Source: Robertkochia sediminum (GTDB lineage Bacteria > Bacteroidota > Bacteroidia > Flavobacteriales > Flavobacteriaceae). From it: a stretch of DNA of 64,000 nt. The DNA is taken from positions 321,123 to 385,122 of the forward strand of contig NZ_JADMKT010000074.1 in NCBI RefSeq assembly GCF_016786255.1. The letters are read 5' to 3'. The position numbers and the translations under genes were made by a program. Under the pieces are notes generated by a model that was not told the origin of the DNA, did no database searches, and saw only the letters and a list, made by a program, of their open reading frames with translations. Positions 31,769 to 40,455 of this stretch are shown here, one piece after another (position 1 is the first letter of the stretch; each line of letters begins with the position of its first letter).

Positions 31769-33046
31769 ATGAACGAGCCTTTAGCAGAACGCATTCGACC
31801 CCGTACCCTCGATGATTATATAAGTCAGCAACACCTTGTTGGCCCGTCCGGATCACTCACCCAACAGATCAAAAGGGGTATTATCCCCTCCCTGATCTTA
31901 TGGGGCCCACCGGGTATTGGCAAAACCACCCTGGCGGAGATCATTGCACACGAAAGCAAAAGACCATTCTACACCTTAAGCGCTATCAATAGCGGTGTGA
32001 AAGATGTCCGGGAGGTGATTGAAAAGGCCAAGCAGAGCGGCGGATTGTTCACCACCCAGAACCCTATCCTTTTTATCGATGAGATCCATCGGTTCAGCAA
32101 GTCGCAACAGGACTCCCTGCTCGGGGCAGTAGAAAAAGGATGGGTTACCCTTGTAGGTGCTACTACTGAAAACCCTAGCTTCGAGGTGATCCCGGCCTTG
32201 TTATCCCGATGCCAGGTATATACTCTGGAAGCCTTTGGCAAGGAAGATCTGGAGACCCTTTTAAAAAGGGCTATGACCACGGATACCGAACTGCAAAAAC
32301 GAAATATCATCACCGAGGAAACCGATGCCCTGCTTCAGCTTTCCGGAGGGGATGCCCGTAAGCTTTTAAACATCTTCGAACTGGTGGTGAATGCCATAAA
32401 TGAAGATCCGGTGCGTATTACCAACGACAAGGTGCTTCAACTGGTACAAAAAAACACCGTTCGCTACGACAAGACCGGTGAGCAGCATTACGATATTATC
32501 TCTGCCTTTATCAAATCGATCCGGGGTAGCGACCCAAACGGAGCCGTGTATTGGCTTGCACGCATGATCGAAGGCGGAGAAGATGTAAAATTCATCGCAA
32601 GAAGACTGCTCATCCTGGCTTCTGAAGATATCGGGAACGCCAACCCTACCGCCCTGGTCATCGCCAACAACACTTTCCAGGCCGTTACCACCATAGGTTA
32701 CCCGGAGGCGCGAATCCTGCTGAGCCAATGCGCCACCTACCTGGCCACATCACCTAAGAGCAACGCCGCATACATGGCTATTAACAAAGCGCTGCAAACC
32801 GTGAAAGAAACCGGAGACCTCTCGGTACCCCTGCACCTGCGTAATGCACCTACAAAGCTTATGAAAGAATTAGGATACGGCGAAACCTACCAGTATGCGC
32901 ACGATCATCCGGGGAGTTTCGCCTACCAGGAATACCTGCCGGACGCCTTGAGCAATACCACCTTTTACGAACCCGGCAACAATGCCCGCGAACGCTCACA
33001 AAAGGAATTTCTGGCCAACCGCTGGAAAGGAAAGTACGGGTATTAG
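31769..33046 (+). CDS. rarA: Replication-associated recombination protein A (AAA+ ATPase)
   Basis: RarA (MgsA) is a clamp-loader-like ATPase that acts at stalled replication forks. The 425-aa product has Walker A GPPGIGKT (46-53), Walker B FIDEIHR (102-108), the sensor segment GATTENPSFE and the C-terminal tetramerisation region (DIISAFIKSIRGSDPNGAVYWLAR). The ATG at 31769 is used because homologous sequence starts at MNEPLAERIRP; the upstream in-frame extension is proline-rich and not family-like. The stop overlaps the convergent gene by 4 nt. Confidence 0.95.
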   Translation: MNEPLAERIRPRTLDDYISQQHLVGPSGSLTQQIKRGIIPSLILWGPPGIGKTTLAEIIAHESKRPFYTLSAINSGVKDVREVIEKAKQSGGLFTTQNPILFIDEIHRFSKSQQDSLLGAVEKGWVTLVGATTENPSFEVIPALLSRCQVYTLEAFGKEDLETLLKRAMTTDTELQKRNIITEETDALLQLSGGDARKLLNIFELVVNAINEDPVRITNDKVLQLVQKNTVRYDKTGEQHYDIISAFIKSIRGSDPNGAVYWLARMIEGGEDVKFIARRLLILASEDIGNANPTALVIANNTFQAVTTIGYPEARILLSQCATYLATSPKSNAAYMAINKALQTVKETGDLSVPLHLRNAPTKLMKELGYGETYQYAHDHPGSFAYQEYLPDALSNTTFYEPGNNARERSQKEFLANRWKGKYGY

Positions 33047-33837
33047 AATTTGATCTGAAAGACCTCGGTTACCAACTCCCCGTTCTTGTAGTATTCAGCC
33101 ACCCAGTTCCCATCATCATTGAGAAACAGCAATCCGTCAAGTCCCACAAGCGCGAAGGTGTTCTCACGACTGGTCTTCTTTAGTTTAAAGCGTAAAGCAG
33201 GAGTAGTATCTACAAGCTGATAGCCGTTCTCAATGGCCTGGGCATAAAGAACCGGGATCACCTCAGCTACTTTTGAACGGTCGGCATCGGGATCAACATC
33301 ACTCGCTGCAACGCCCATAGCCGCTGACTCTTGCATCTCTACCTGTTCCTCTTGCTCTTGTGCCGCTACGACTTGAGGGGTAGTCAATGTATCACCGTCG
33401 GCACTCTTAGGCACATAAGCGTACTGCAACGCCTGCAATTCTGCAAAAGACTTCCTGAAGGCTTCATGAAAGGATGGCTCATATTCCTTGATCTTACTCC
33501 GGCCTTCTTCAGACTTAAAAACAGCATTCCCATAGCAATCATAAAGCGCAAACACCAATTTGGTCGTGAACAAACTTGAGTTATTTTCAACATCGGCACG
33601 GAGTGCATTACACGGTTCCTTAACAAGTTCTTCGGGCAGGTTATCATCCAGAAAGGCCACAAAACCTTCCTTCTCGAGCAAAAACTTCACCAGGGTGTTC
33701 AGCCGATATTGATTATCGGAATTCTGAAAATCAAATTTCCGCGGTACGATAACATATTGAAAATCGTTAATGGTTGCAGTCTGCGCGTATCCACTAAAGA
33801 AAAACAGGGATACTGCAGCAAGAAGAAAGTTTCTCAT
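33043..33837 (-). CDS. Secreted protein of unknown function
   Basis: I do not recognise the family. The 264-aa product has a clear signal peptide (MRNFLLAAVSLFFFSGYAQ). A mixed alpha/beta N-terminal part (about 20-140) contains FQYVIVPRKFDF, KFLLEKEGFVAF and KLVFALYDCYGNAVF. An acidic Gln/Glu-rich linker (about 150-190) and a C-terminal region of about 70 residues ending EVFQIKF follow. It is the last gene of the minus-strand series from radC, 9 nt after the DUF5723 gene, so it may serve the same envelope process. It is probably periplasmic or outer-membrane attached. Confidence 0.85.
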   Translation of the reverse strand: MRNFLLAAVSLFFFSGYAQTATINDFQYVIVPRKFDFQNSDNQYRLNTLVKFLLEKEGFVAFLDDNLPEELVKEPCNALRADVENNSSLFTTKLVFALYDCYGNAVFKSEEGRSKIKEYEPSFHEAFRKSFAELQALQYAYVPKSADGDTLTTPQVVAAQEQEEQVEMQESAAMGVAASDVDPDADRSKVAEVIPVLYAQAIENGYQLVDTTPALRFKLKKTSRENTFALVGLDGLLFLNDDGNWVAEYYKNGELVTEVFQIKF

Positions 33838-33846
33838 AAGATCAGC

Positions 33847-35268
33847 CTAGCGGGCTCCTTTAAAAATATAATTAAAACCAAATTGAACTGAGGCCTGATT
33901 GGCTTGTGCAAGGTTGGAGTACTCGAGCAGGTTATCGGCCAGCAGATAGAAGTTAAAATTAGCAAAATGGGTGGAAATACCAAGCCCGATATTTGTAAAG
34001 GAATGTTCGCTCACCGTATAGGTGAACTTACCTCTGAGAAAGTTGAAGATACGCCTGTAGTAAAAAGCAGTAAGTGCCGCATTAATATGCTGTGGCCTTT
34101 TAATCGCATAAAGTTGCAACCCCACAGAATTCTCATACCCCGTATCATCGATATCGCAACTGCAATCAAAGGTCTTTCGGTATTTGAGCTTACCGAAATT
34201 ATGCATGACCGAGCCATTGAACTTTACGGGACGAAAAGAGGTATACACATCAGCGATCGTATCACGAGGCAACTGCTCATCCAGATCGGCCTTCAGGCGC
34301 TCCCAGTAATCGTCGAGAAAGTCATCATCGGTTTCCTCTCCGAACAGGAATTCGATCCCCTCAAGCTCATAGGCGCCCTTTAGGGTGTAGATCTCTACAT
34401 CGGTGGTATGCACGAGCATTCCCAGATCGAGAATACTGGCCGTAAAGGTCCACGAAGGATTCGGAGCATAGGTCACACCCAGATCGACACCCAGTCCGTA
34501 GTTCCCACCAAAGAACGCGCGCTCTGCAATACGTTTTGCGACCGGATCAGGATCTTCCTTATCGGTAAGGGCGATATACCCCGAGGTACGCCATTCCATA
34601 TCGGCAACCACATTATGCGAATAGACATTATCGGTTCCCGGTAGCGTGATAAAGGTTCCCGAATTATTAACAGAGCTCACATTAGCCAGACTGGAATAGA
34701 GCTTTAAACGCCCTCCATAGGTTAACTTCTCATTCACCCTTCGATTGATACCAAAATGAAAAACGGTCATCAATTCTCCTTGTCCGTTGAGATCCCTGAG
34801 ATCATAAGACCTCCCTAAATTTCCCGCATTTCCTTCATAGGCAAGAAAGGCCAGGTCTTCGGGCCAAAAGTTAAACACATCGAGTTCCTGGTAGATCCCA
34901 AAGGTATAGAAGTTCTTATTGGATTCGCCTTTTCCCTTAAAACCCGCAAACAAGATCTCAAGCTGTTGGTTAGCTTCCACAATATCGTTCCGGTTAAGCC
35001 GGTATAAAACATCCCTCACCTTGATATTGAAGTTTACACCGTCATCGGCGAACAGATCATAGGTGGTAAAACCGGAACTCCCGACCTGGGCAGAAACTCC
35101 GGACAGGAAAGGAACACCCACATAAGCCCGCTGGTGGATGAGCCCACCCGGATTGACCATAACGTGCTGCGGGATCTCTCGAAAATTATAGAGAAGCTGC
35201 TTATTTTGAGATCGCAGGGACATAGAAGACCCCAGGAGAAGTAGTATGTATATAACGATCCTGATCAT
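33847..35268 (-). CDS. DUF5723 family outer-membrane beta-barrel protein
   Basis: DUF5723 proteins are conserved in Bacteroidota and have no known function. The 473-aa product has a signal peptide (ends near LRSQ). The body is rich in alternating beta-strand segments such as FGINRRVNEKLTYGGRLKLY, and it has a barrel-type aromatic C-terminus (FGFNYIFKGAR). A short Cys pair, CSC, lies near residue 365. Its ATG overlaps the TGA of the upstream lipoprotein gene as ATGA, so the two are probably translated together and may work together in the outer membrane. Confidence 0.85.
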   Translation of the reverse strand: MIRIVIYILLLLGSSMSLRSQNKQLLYNFREIPQHVMVNPGGLIHQRAYVGVPFLSGVSAQVGSSGFTTYDLFADDGVNFNIKVRDVLYRLNRNDIVEANQQLEILFAGFKGKGESNKNFYTFGIYQELDVFNFWPEDLAFLAYEGNAGNLGRSYDLRDLNGQGELMTVFHFGINRRVNEKLTYGGRLKLYSSLANVSSVNNSGTFITLPGTDNVYSHNVVADMEWRTSGYIALTDKEDPDPVAKRIAERAFFGGNYGLGVDLGVTYAPNPSWTFTASILDLGMLVHTTDVEIYTLKGAYELEGIEFLFGEETDDDFLDDYWERLKADLDEQLPRDTIADVYTSFRPVKFNGSVMHNFGKLKYRKTFDCSCDIDDTGYENSVGLQLYAIKRPQHINAALTAFYYRRIFNFLRGKFTYTVSEHSFTNIGLGISTHFANFNFYLLADNLLEYSNLAQANQASVQFGFNYIFKGAR

Positions 35269-35825
35269 TCAAATCCCATATAAAAAATTGCACTTGAAGC
35301 AAATTTGATAGCGCCCTGAGAGGTAGCATCCAAAGGAGGATCGCCGGGCAGCAAAGTGATCTCGGCAGTAATGGTATAGGTATTCCGTAAAATACCGATC
35401 TGACTTTCGTCAAAGTAGATAAGGGTGGTCACCTCCTTTTCTTCTCCATCATAAGCCGGAATGTCTACTTCTACACTATATAGAACACTCCCTCCTTCAT
35501 CCTTAAAAAGGATCTTTGCCTCAAAGGCCCGCTCTACGGTATTGGCATGGATAATGGTGAACTCTGCCGCCTTCAGGTTCATATCAAAAAAATCCTGAGA
35601 GAACAGATCGGCCCGGGTAGAATCTATATAGCTATTGGAATTTCCCGGATCGAACTCATCGAAATCAGAAGCCCGGAAATCAAAAAAGGCAAGACTTAAT
35701 TCTATTTCAGGTTCGAGAATGAACTCATCGACCTGATCAAAGTCGACATCGTCAACACACGAATTCACAAGCAATCCTGTAAAAAAGCAGCCTATAAAGA
35801 TAAGTATGGTTCGCAATGTTGTCAT
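35265..35825 (-). CDS. Lipoprotein of unknown function
   Basis: The 186-aa product has a lipoprotein signal ending LLVNSC followed by VDDVDFDQVDE. The acidic stretch after the Cys fits surface or outer-membrane export in Bacteroidota. The rest is beta-rich with several aromatic-acidic segments and matches no family I can name. The ATG at 35825 is preferred over an in-frame TTG two codons upstream. It is coupled by ATGA to the DUF5723 barrel gene, which makes a barrel/lipoprotein complex plausible. Confidence 0.85.
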   Translation of the reverse strand: MTTLRTILIFIGCFFTGLLVNSCVDDVDFDQVDEFILEPEIELSLAFFDFRASDFDEFDPGNSNSYIDSTRADLFSQDFFDMNLKAAEFTIIHANTVERAFEAKILFKDEGGSVLYSVEVDIPAYDGEEKEVTTLIYFDESQIGILRNTYTITAEITLLPGDPPLDATSQGAIKFASSAIFYMGFE

Positions 35826-35862
35826 ATTCAATAAACGTTTTTACCGAAACGCTATTGCCATA

Positions 35863-36549
35863 TCACAACAAATTTTTCATTTCCAGAAGATTAGAAATAA
35901 AAGCAACATGATCCGGAACCTCTTCTTTATGCGGATTGAAATGCAGGGCGTGCATACCCGCATTCAACGCTCCGAACACATCGGCCTCCAGATTATCACC
36001 CACCATGAGTGAATGTTCCGGAATTGCTCCGGCCCTTTTCATGGCCAGCTGAAAAATATAGGGATTGGGTTTTTTCACTCCGGCCATCTCCGAATTAACC
36101 ACTACATCGAAATAGCGATCGATCCCTGAATTTACGAGCTTACCCTCCTGGACGTTGGCAAAACCATTAGTTATGATATGCAATTTATACGTCAAATTAA
36201 GGTAAGATAAAATTTCAGCCGTATCCTTAAAAAGATGATTAAAGGTAGGTAAATACGTTAAATAGTCATTCGCTATTTCCCTGATTGTCAAGTCATTTAC
36301 GGGAGCGCCCAGAACATCAAAGGTCGCTCTCAACCGGATGTATCGCAACTCTTTTTTTGTAAGACGATTCTCCCGAAACATTTTCCAGAATTTCAGGTTC
36401 AGAGGCACGTACTCCCTTAAGAAATCGTCTAAGGCTACAGACATATTCCGCTCTGCAAAGATCTTCCCGAAAGCAAGGGCCGAATTTCGTTCAAAATCCC
36501 ACAAAGTATGGTCGAGATCAAAGAAGATATGTTTTACACTTTCCCTCAT
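35863..36549 (-). CDS. yjjG: HAD-family nucleotidase YjjG-like
   Basis: YjjG-type enzymes remove phosphate from noncanonical pyrimidine nucleotides and protect the nucleotide pool. The 228-aa product has HAD motif I DLDHTLWDF (D11 nucleophile, D13 acid/base), motif II ITNG, a motif III Lys in GVKKPNP and motif IV GDNLEAD. The start codon follows the stop of the deacetylase-like gene directly (TAGATG). Substrate specificity is inferred from overall similarity. Confidence 0.88.
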   Translation of the reverse strand: MRESVKHIFFDLDHTLWDFERNSALAFGKIFAERNMSVALDDFLREYVPLNLKFWKMFRENRLTKKELRYIRLRATFDVLGAPVNDLTIREIANDYLTYLPTFNHLFKDTAEILSYLNLTYKLHIITNGFANVQEGKLVNSGIDRYFDVVVNSEMAGVKKPNPYIFQLAMKRAGAIPEHSLMVGDNLEADVFGALNAGMHALHFNPHKEEVPDHVAFISNLLEMKNLL

Positions 36550-37839
36550 CTAATGGTTTTCTATCATTTCCTTATACAGGGCCGTTATACTATTATACGC
36601 TGTAAAATCGAGCACATCGTTTGAAAATACCACATTAAAATGTCCGTTCACATCTTTTACCACCTGCCTCAGCTGGCGAATCTTTTCACGGGTACGTTTA
36701 ATATTCTGGTATTGGTACAATGCCGAGTAGATCACCGCTACCGGATTCACCAGTAAAGGCAATTGCTCTTCATAGCTAATGTCGTAAAAGTAAAAAGGCG
36801 TGCAGGTACCGGCACGAAAACCAACCTTCTCGGGGTATCCCATGGTATAGTCTTCATTAAACTCTGCCTCAACCACTTCCCGGTAGGTTTCAGGCACCTG
36901 TAACCGGTTAAACCGGTGACGGATGCGTTTAACAGGGCGGTTAATAAAGTTAATAAGCCGTCGACGCTCTTTCTTAAGCAACTCAGGATCTTTAAACGAC
37001 CTGTACGAAGCCATGAGCGAAACAATACTGTAATCGGCCACCGATTTGATCAAGGTACGCATCACAGGCTTATATACAGAAACGTTCTTATCGTAATGTG
37101 AATAATCGGCAAGCAGAAAAAAGTACAAGGCGTCGATCCCATGCTCCTTATGTAGGGCAGTAAGCGTATCAAAAACATTATTGGGGTCCTGTTTTAAACC
37201 CAGGAGTACCCCAAAGCGCTTAAAGAGCTCCCGAAATCGAAAGCGACTCAGGTCTACAAGGGTACCCCCGATAGTTCTTATGATCCCTCGTTTACGATAC
37301 CTGAAGATCACCGGAACATCGATCACCGGAGTAAAGGCATAGGAACGCTGCACGTTGGTCATTTCCGGGAATCGCTCTGCCAGAGCAACACGCAAACGCT
37401 CAACCCAAATATCGATCACAGGAAGCTCGAGAAAATTATTCTTAGCCGCAAGACTTTCGGCAGCGGGGTAGCGACCGTGTTCATCTTTTACATGAGGCAG
37501 GTACTCTTCGTACCTGCTCATAAGGTAAAATGATGCTGCAAAAATATCATAAGGCAAAACACTCTTCTCCGAACAGGGAAAAAAGCAGGAAACACCATCC
37601 CAGTCGCTCACCTTGATCTCAATATCAGAAACCCCCTGATCGAATAACAACTCGGTACTTCTTACAAAGAACTCATTTTGCAGAGGCTGCTTGGCATAAG
37701 AGAGCTTCGGCCCATTATGGGCGATAAAATCCTCTACCCTGGTGGTAAAATCAACCTCAGTTAAAAGCATACGCTTAAAGATATGCTTCATAACATACTG
37801 CAAGCGTGGGGTGATCTTATAGGTATAAATTAAAACCAT
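36550..37839 (-). CDS. Polysaccharide deacetylase homologue, probably inactive
   Basis: The 429-aa product matches the flavobacterial deacetylase family with a DUF7033-type N-terminal region (about 1-165) and a NodB-like barrel (about 166-429). It keeps the scaffold segments RTIGGTLVDL, GYPEKVGFRAGT and PFYFYD. By my recall of the family, its metal and catalytic positions have changed. The usual DID motif is IDVP (D174, P176), the HPSY motif is MASY (276-279), and the RQH motif is RHR (near 308). No signal peptide is seen. The ATG at 37839 follows the radC stop by one base; a longer start at 37863 would overlap radC. Confidence 0.85.
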   Translation of the reverse strand: MVLIYTYKITPRLQYVMKHIFKRMLLTEVDFTTRVEDFIAHNGPKLSYAKQPLQNEFFVRSTELLFDQGVSDIEIKVSDWDGVSCFFPCSEKSVLPYDIFAASFYLMSRYEEYLPHVKDEHGRYPAAESLAAKNNFLELPVIDIWVERLRVALAERFPEMTNVQRSYAFTPVIDVPVIFRYRKRGIIRTIGGTLVDLSRFRFRELFKRFGVLLGLKQDPNNVFDTLTALHKEHGIDALYFFLLADYSHYDKNVSVYKPVMRTLIKSVADYSIVSLMASYRSFKDPELLKKERRRLINFINRPVKRIRHRFNRLQVPETYREVVEAEFNEDYTMGYPEKVGFRAGTCTPFYFYDISYEEQLPLLVNPVAVIYSALYQYQNIKRTREKIRQLRQVVKDVNGHFNVVFSNDVLDFTAYNSITALYKEMIENH

Positions 37840-37840
37840 G

Positions 37841-38539
37841 TCAGAGGAGTCCTTCATCGGCAAAGCTATAATATTCTTTGTCGGTTACAATAAGATGGTC
37901 GAGTAATTTTATATCCAGACTGCCTGCGGCCTTATGAAACTTTCTCGTAAGCTGCTTATCAGCCTCACTGGGAATAAGCGTTCCCGATGGATGGTTATGG
38001 GCGAGGATCATAGCTGTTGCATTAAGCTCAAGGGCCAGCTTTAAGGCCAGCCTGATATCGACAAGGGTACCGGTAATACCCCCTTTGCTCAACTGCTCGT
38101 GTTTTAGCACACGGTTAGAATTATTTAGATACAACACCCAAAACTCTTCATGGGGCAACTCTGCCAGTACCGGCTTTAAAAACCTATTTGCAGAAGCACT
38201 ATTTGTTATGCGATACCGGTAGGGAGATTCTGTTAATCCCCGACGGCGTCCCAGCTCAAGAGCAGCAGCGATACTTATCGCTTTGGCCTCTCCTACCCCG
38301 TGAAAGGTCATGAGTTTGGTGAGCGATAAATTCCCCAGTGAAGACAAATTATTCCCTGCAGATGCCAGGATCCTTTTCGCCAGACTTACAGCACTCTCTC
38401 CGGAACTGCCACTCCCCAATATGATCGCCAGAAGCTCGGCATCACTTAGCGCTGACCTCCCCTTCAGGCGTAACTTTTCGCGCGGACGATCATCGCGATT
38501 CCAGCTTTTTATTGTAAAAGATTCTGTTTTCTCAGGCAT
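37841..38539 (-). CDS. radC: RadC family JAB1/MPN-domain protein
   Basis: RadC proteins are linked with DNA repair or recombination by history, but their biochemical role is unsettled. The 232-aa product has an N-terminal UPF0758 region, a helix-hairpin-helix (about 76-90, FHGVGEAKA) and a C-terminal MPN domain. The zinc site is HNHPSG with D194 (H181, H183). It heads a minus-strand series that continues into the deacetylase-like and yjjG genes, with one base before the next ATG. Confidence 0.93.
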   Translation of the reverse strand: MPEKTESFTIKSWNRDDRPREKLRLKGRSALSDAELLAIILGSGSSGESAVSLAKRILASAGNNLSSLGNLSLTKLMTFHGVGEAKAISIAAALELGRRRGLTESPYRYRITNSASANRFLKPVLAELPHEEFWVLYLNNSNRVLKHEQLSKGGITGTLVDIRLALKLALELNATAMILAHNHPSGTLIPSEADKQLTRKFHKAAGSLDIKLLDHLIVTDKEYYSFADEGLL

Positions 38540-38605
38540 CTTATAAATATAGTAAACTTTACTCTTAATGATGTAAATTTCCTATATTGAGGCAAAAATC
38601 ACGAC

Positions 38606-39055
38606 ATGAGATCACTATTCGAAGCGGAAGCACATCAGGACATCCTCGACCGACTCCACACCCTTACACCAGAATCTACAGGGAAATGGGGTACTATGGA
38701 TGTCGCCCAAATGCTGAAGCACGTTAATACCACCATGAAGATCGCCACCGGGGAGGTAGCCCTGGTAAGTCCGCCATGGTATAAAAAAGCAATGTTCAGT
38801 CTTTTTAGATCAATGCTTTATAATGACCGTCCGTGGAAGCAGAACCTTCCTACGGCACCGGAACTAAAGATCGCCGGCACGGAAGACTTCGAGAAAGAGA
38901 AAAAAGCATTACTCGATAGCATCGGAAAATTTATGGCACTACCCTTTTCAGGGGGTAAAATGGAGCATCCGATATTTGGCATTTTCACCAAAGAGCAATG
39001 GGGAAAGATGCAATACAAGCACCTCGACCATCACCTAAGGCAATTCGGAGCCTAA
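38606..39055 (+). CDS. DUF1569 (DinB-like) protein
   Basis: DUF1569 proteins have a DinB-like four-helix fold that often binds a metal; their function is unknown. The 149-aa product has possible ligand His residues in MLKHVNTTM (about 38) and the C-terminal KHLDHHLRQFG. The spacing between an N-terminal His and a C-terminal HxxxH-like pair fits the DinB pattern. It is a single plus-strand gene whose stop overlaps the convergent mpl stop by 4 nt. Confidence 0.85.
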   Translation: MRSLFEAEAHQDILDRLHTLTPESTGKWGTMDVAQMLKHVNTTMKIATGEVALVSPPWYKKAMFSLFRSMLYNDRPWKQNLPTAPELKIAGTEDFEKEKKALLDSIGKFMALPFSGGKMEHPIFGIFTKEQWGKMQYKHLDHHLRQFGA

Positions 39056-40413
39056 GCCTTTCCCAAACGCGCCTGAAGCGATTCGAGATCAAGTCCGCCA
39101 TAATCACCACTACTCATAAGCAACAACACGGTATCTTTTAGCGAAGTGGCATCAAGGTAGTCTTTAAATGCCTTCGGATCGGTATAGACCTCAACATCCG
39201 GCCTGTTAAACGCCCTGGCTATGTCGTCGTGCTCAAGCGACTCCAGTTTCTTTATAGCTACTGCTTCCGGCGAGTAAAACACCACCGCCTTATCGGCGGC
39301 ATCAAGAGCTCCGCTGTATTCCCCGAGAAAATCGGCATTGAGGCTGCTGTACGTATGCAATTCGAGACAAGCCAGCACAGTCTTATCGGGATATTGCTCT
39401 TTTACGGCCTTCGTGGTGGCCGCTACCTTACTCGGTGCATGGGCAAAGTCTTTGAACATCACACTCCCATCATGCTCTGCTAATTTTTCCAGGCGTTTAG
39501 AAGCACCTTTAAAACTCGCAATGGCCTCGTAGAAATCATCTTCATCGACCCCCATGTGCTGACAGATCCATTTTGCTCCTGCCAGGTTGTTCAGGTTGTG
39601 TTTACCGAAAACCTCTATAGGTACCGGTCCTTCATTGGTCTCAAGGAATGTTTCGCCATCTTCAACAAAATACTCAGGGGTAGTATACCCGATCTTTCTG
39701 ATCTGGTTTTCAGAAGCCTCCACCACTTCATTCAGGGTCTCGTCTTCCATATTATAGGTCAGACTACCTCCCTGGGTAATGGTGTCGACAAAAGTGCGAA
39801 ACTGATCTACATAATTCTCACGAGTAGGAAAGACATTGATATGATCCCAGGCAATACCGCTTAAGAGGGCTATATTGGGCTGGTAAAGATGAAATTTAGG
39901 CCGGCGATCTATGGGAGACGATAAATACTCGTCGCCTTCAAGCACGATGAATTCATTAGTATCGGTAAGCTTCACCATAGTATCAAAACCTTCCAGCTGC
40001 GCACCAACCATATAATCTACATCTATACCGTGATAATCGAGCACATGCAAGATCATTGAAGTAATGGTGGTCTTACCGTGACTACCACCGATCACCACCC
40101 TGGTCTTATCTTTTGACTGCTCGTATAGAAATTCAGGATAGGAATACACTTTTAATCCAAGGTCCTTTGCGGCCTGCAACTCCGGATTATCTTCCCGTGC
40201 ATGCATACCCAGAACCACCACATCGATAGCTGTAGTGATCTTCTCCGGATACCAGCCTATTGCTTCCGGCAACAATCCCTTTGCCTGCAACCGCGAACGG
40301 GAAGGCTCGAAAATAACATCGTCACTTCCGGTAACTTCAAATCCTTTCTCATGTAATGCCAGGGCAAGATTATGCATGGCACTACCTCCAATAGCTATAA
40401 AATGTACTTTCAC
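39052..40413 (-). CDS. mpl: UDP-N-acetylmuramate:L-alanyl-gamma-D-glutamyl-meso-diaminopimelate ligase
   Basis: Mpl joins recovered murein tripeptide to UDP-MurNAc in peptidoglycan recycling. The 453-aa product is a Mur-ligase family member. It starts MKVHFIAIGGSAMHNLALAL and has the ATP loop GGSHGKTT (109-116), the central motif FIVLEGDEYLSSP and the C-terminal domain segment MFKDFAHAPSKVAATTKAV. The overall length and GSAMHNLA start separate it from MurC. A TPR-protein gene lies 42 nt upstream on the same strand. Confidence 0.92.
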   Translation of the reverse strand: MKVHFIAIGGSAMHNLALALHEKGFEVTGSDDVIFEPSRSRLQAKGLLPEAIGWYPEKITTAIDVVVLGMHAREDNPELQAAKDLGLKVYSYPEFLYEQSKDKTRVVIGGSHGKTTITSMILHVLDYHGIDVDYMVGAQLEGFDTMVKLTDTNEFIVLEGDEYLSSPIDRRPKFHLYQPNIALLSGIAWDHINVFPTRENYVDQFRTFVDTITQGGSLTYNMEDETLNEVVEASENQIRKIGYTTPEYFVEDGETFLETNEGPVPIEVFGKHNLNNLAGAKWICQHMGVDEDDFYEAIASFKGASKRLEKLAEHDGSVMFKDFAHAPSKVAATTKAVKEQYPDKTVLACLELHTYSSLNADFLGEYSGALDAADKAVVFYSPEAVAIKKLESLEHDDIARAFNRPDVEVYTDPKAFKDYLDATSLKDTVLLLMSSGDYGGLDLESLQARLGKA

Positions 40414-40455
40414 GTAAAAAAACGGATTAATGGATTGGGAGTGTAAAGATAAAAA

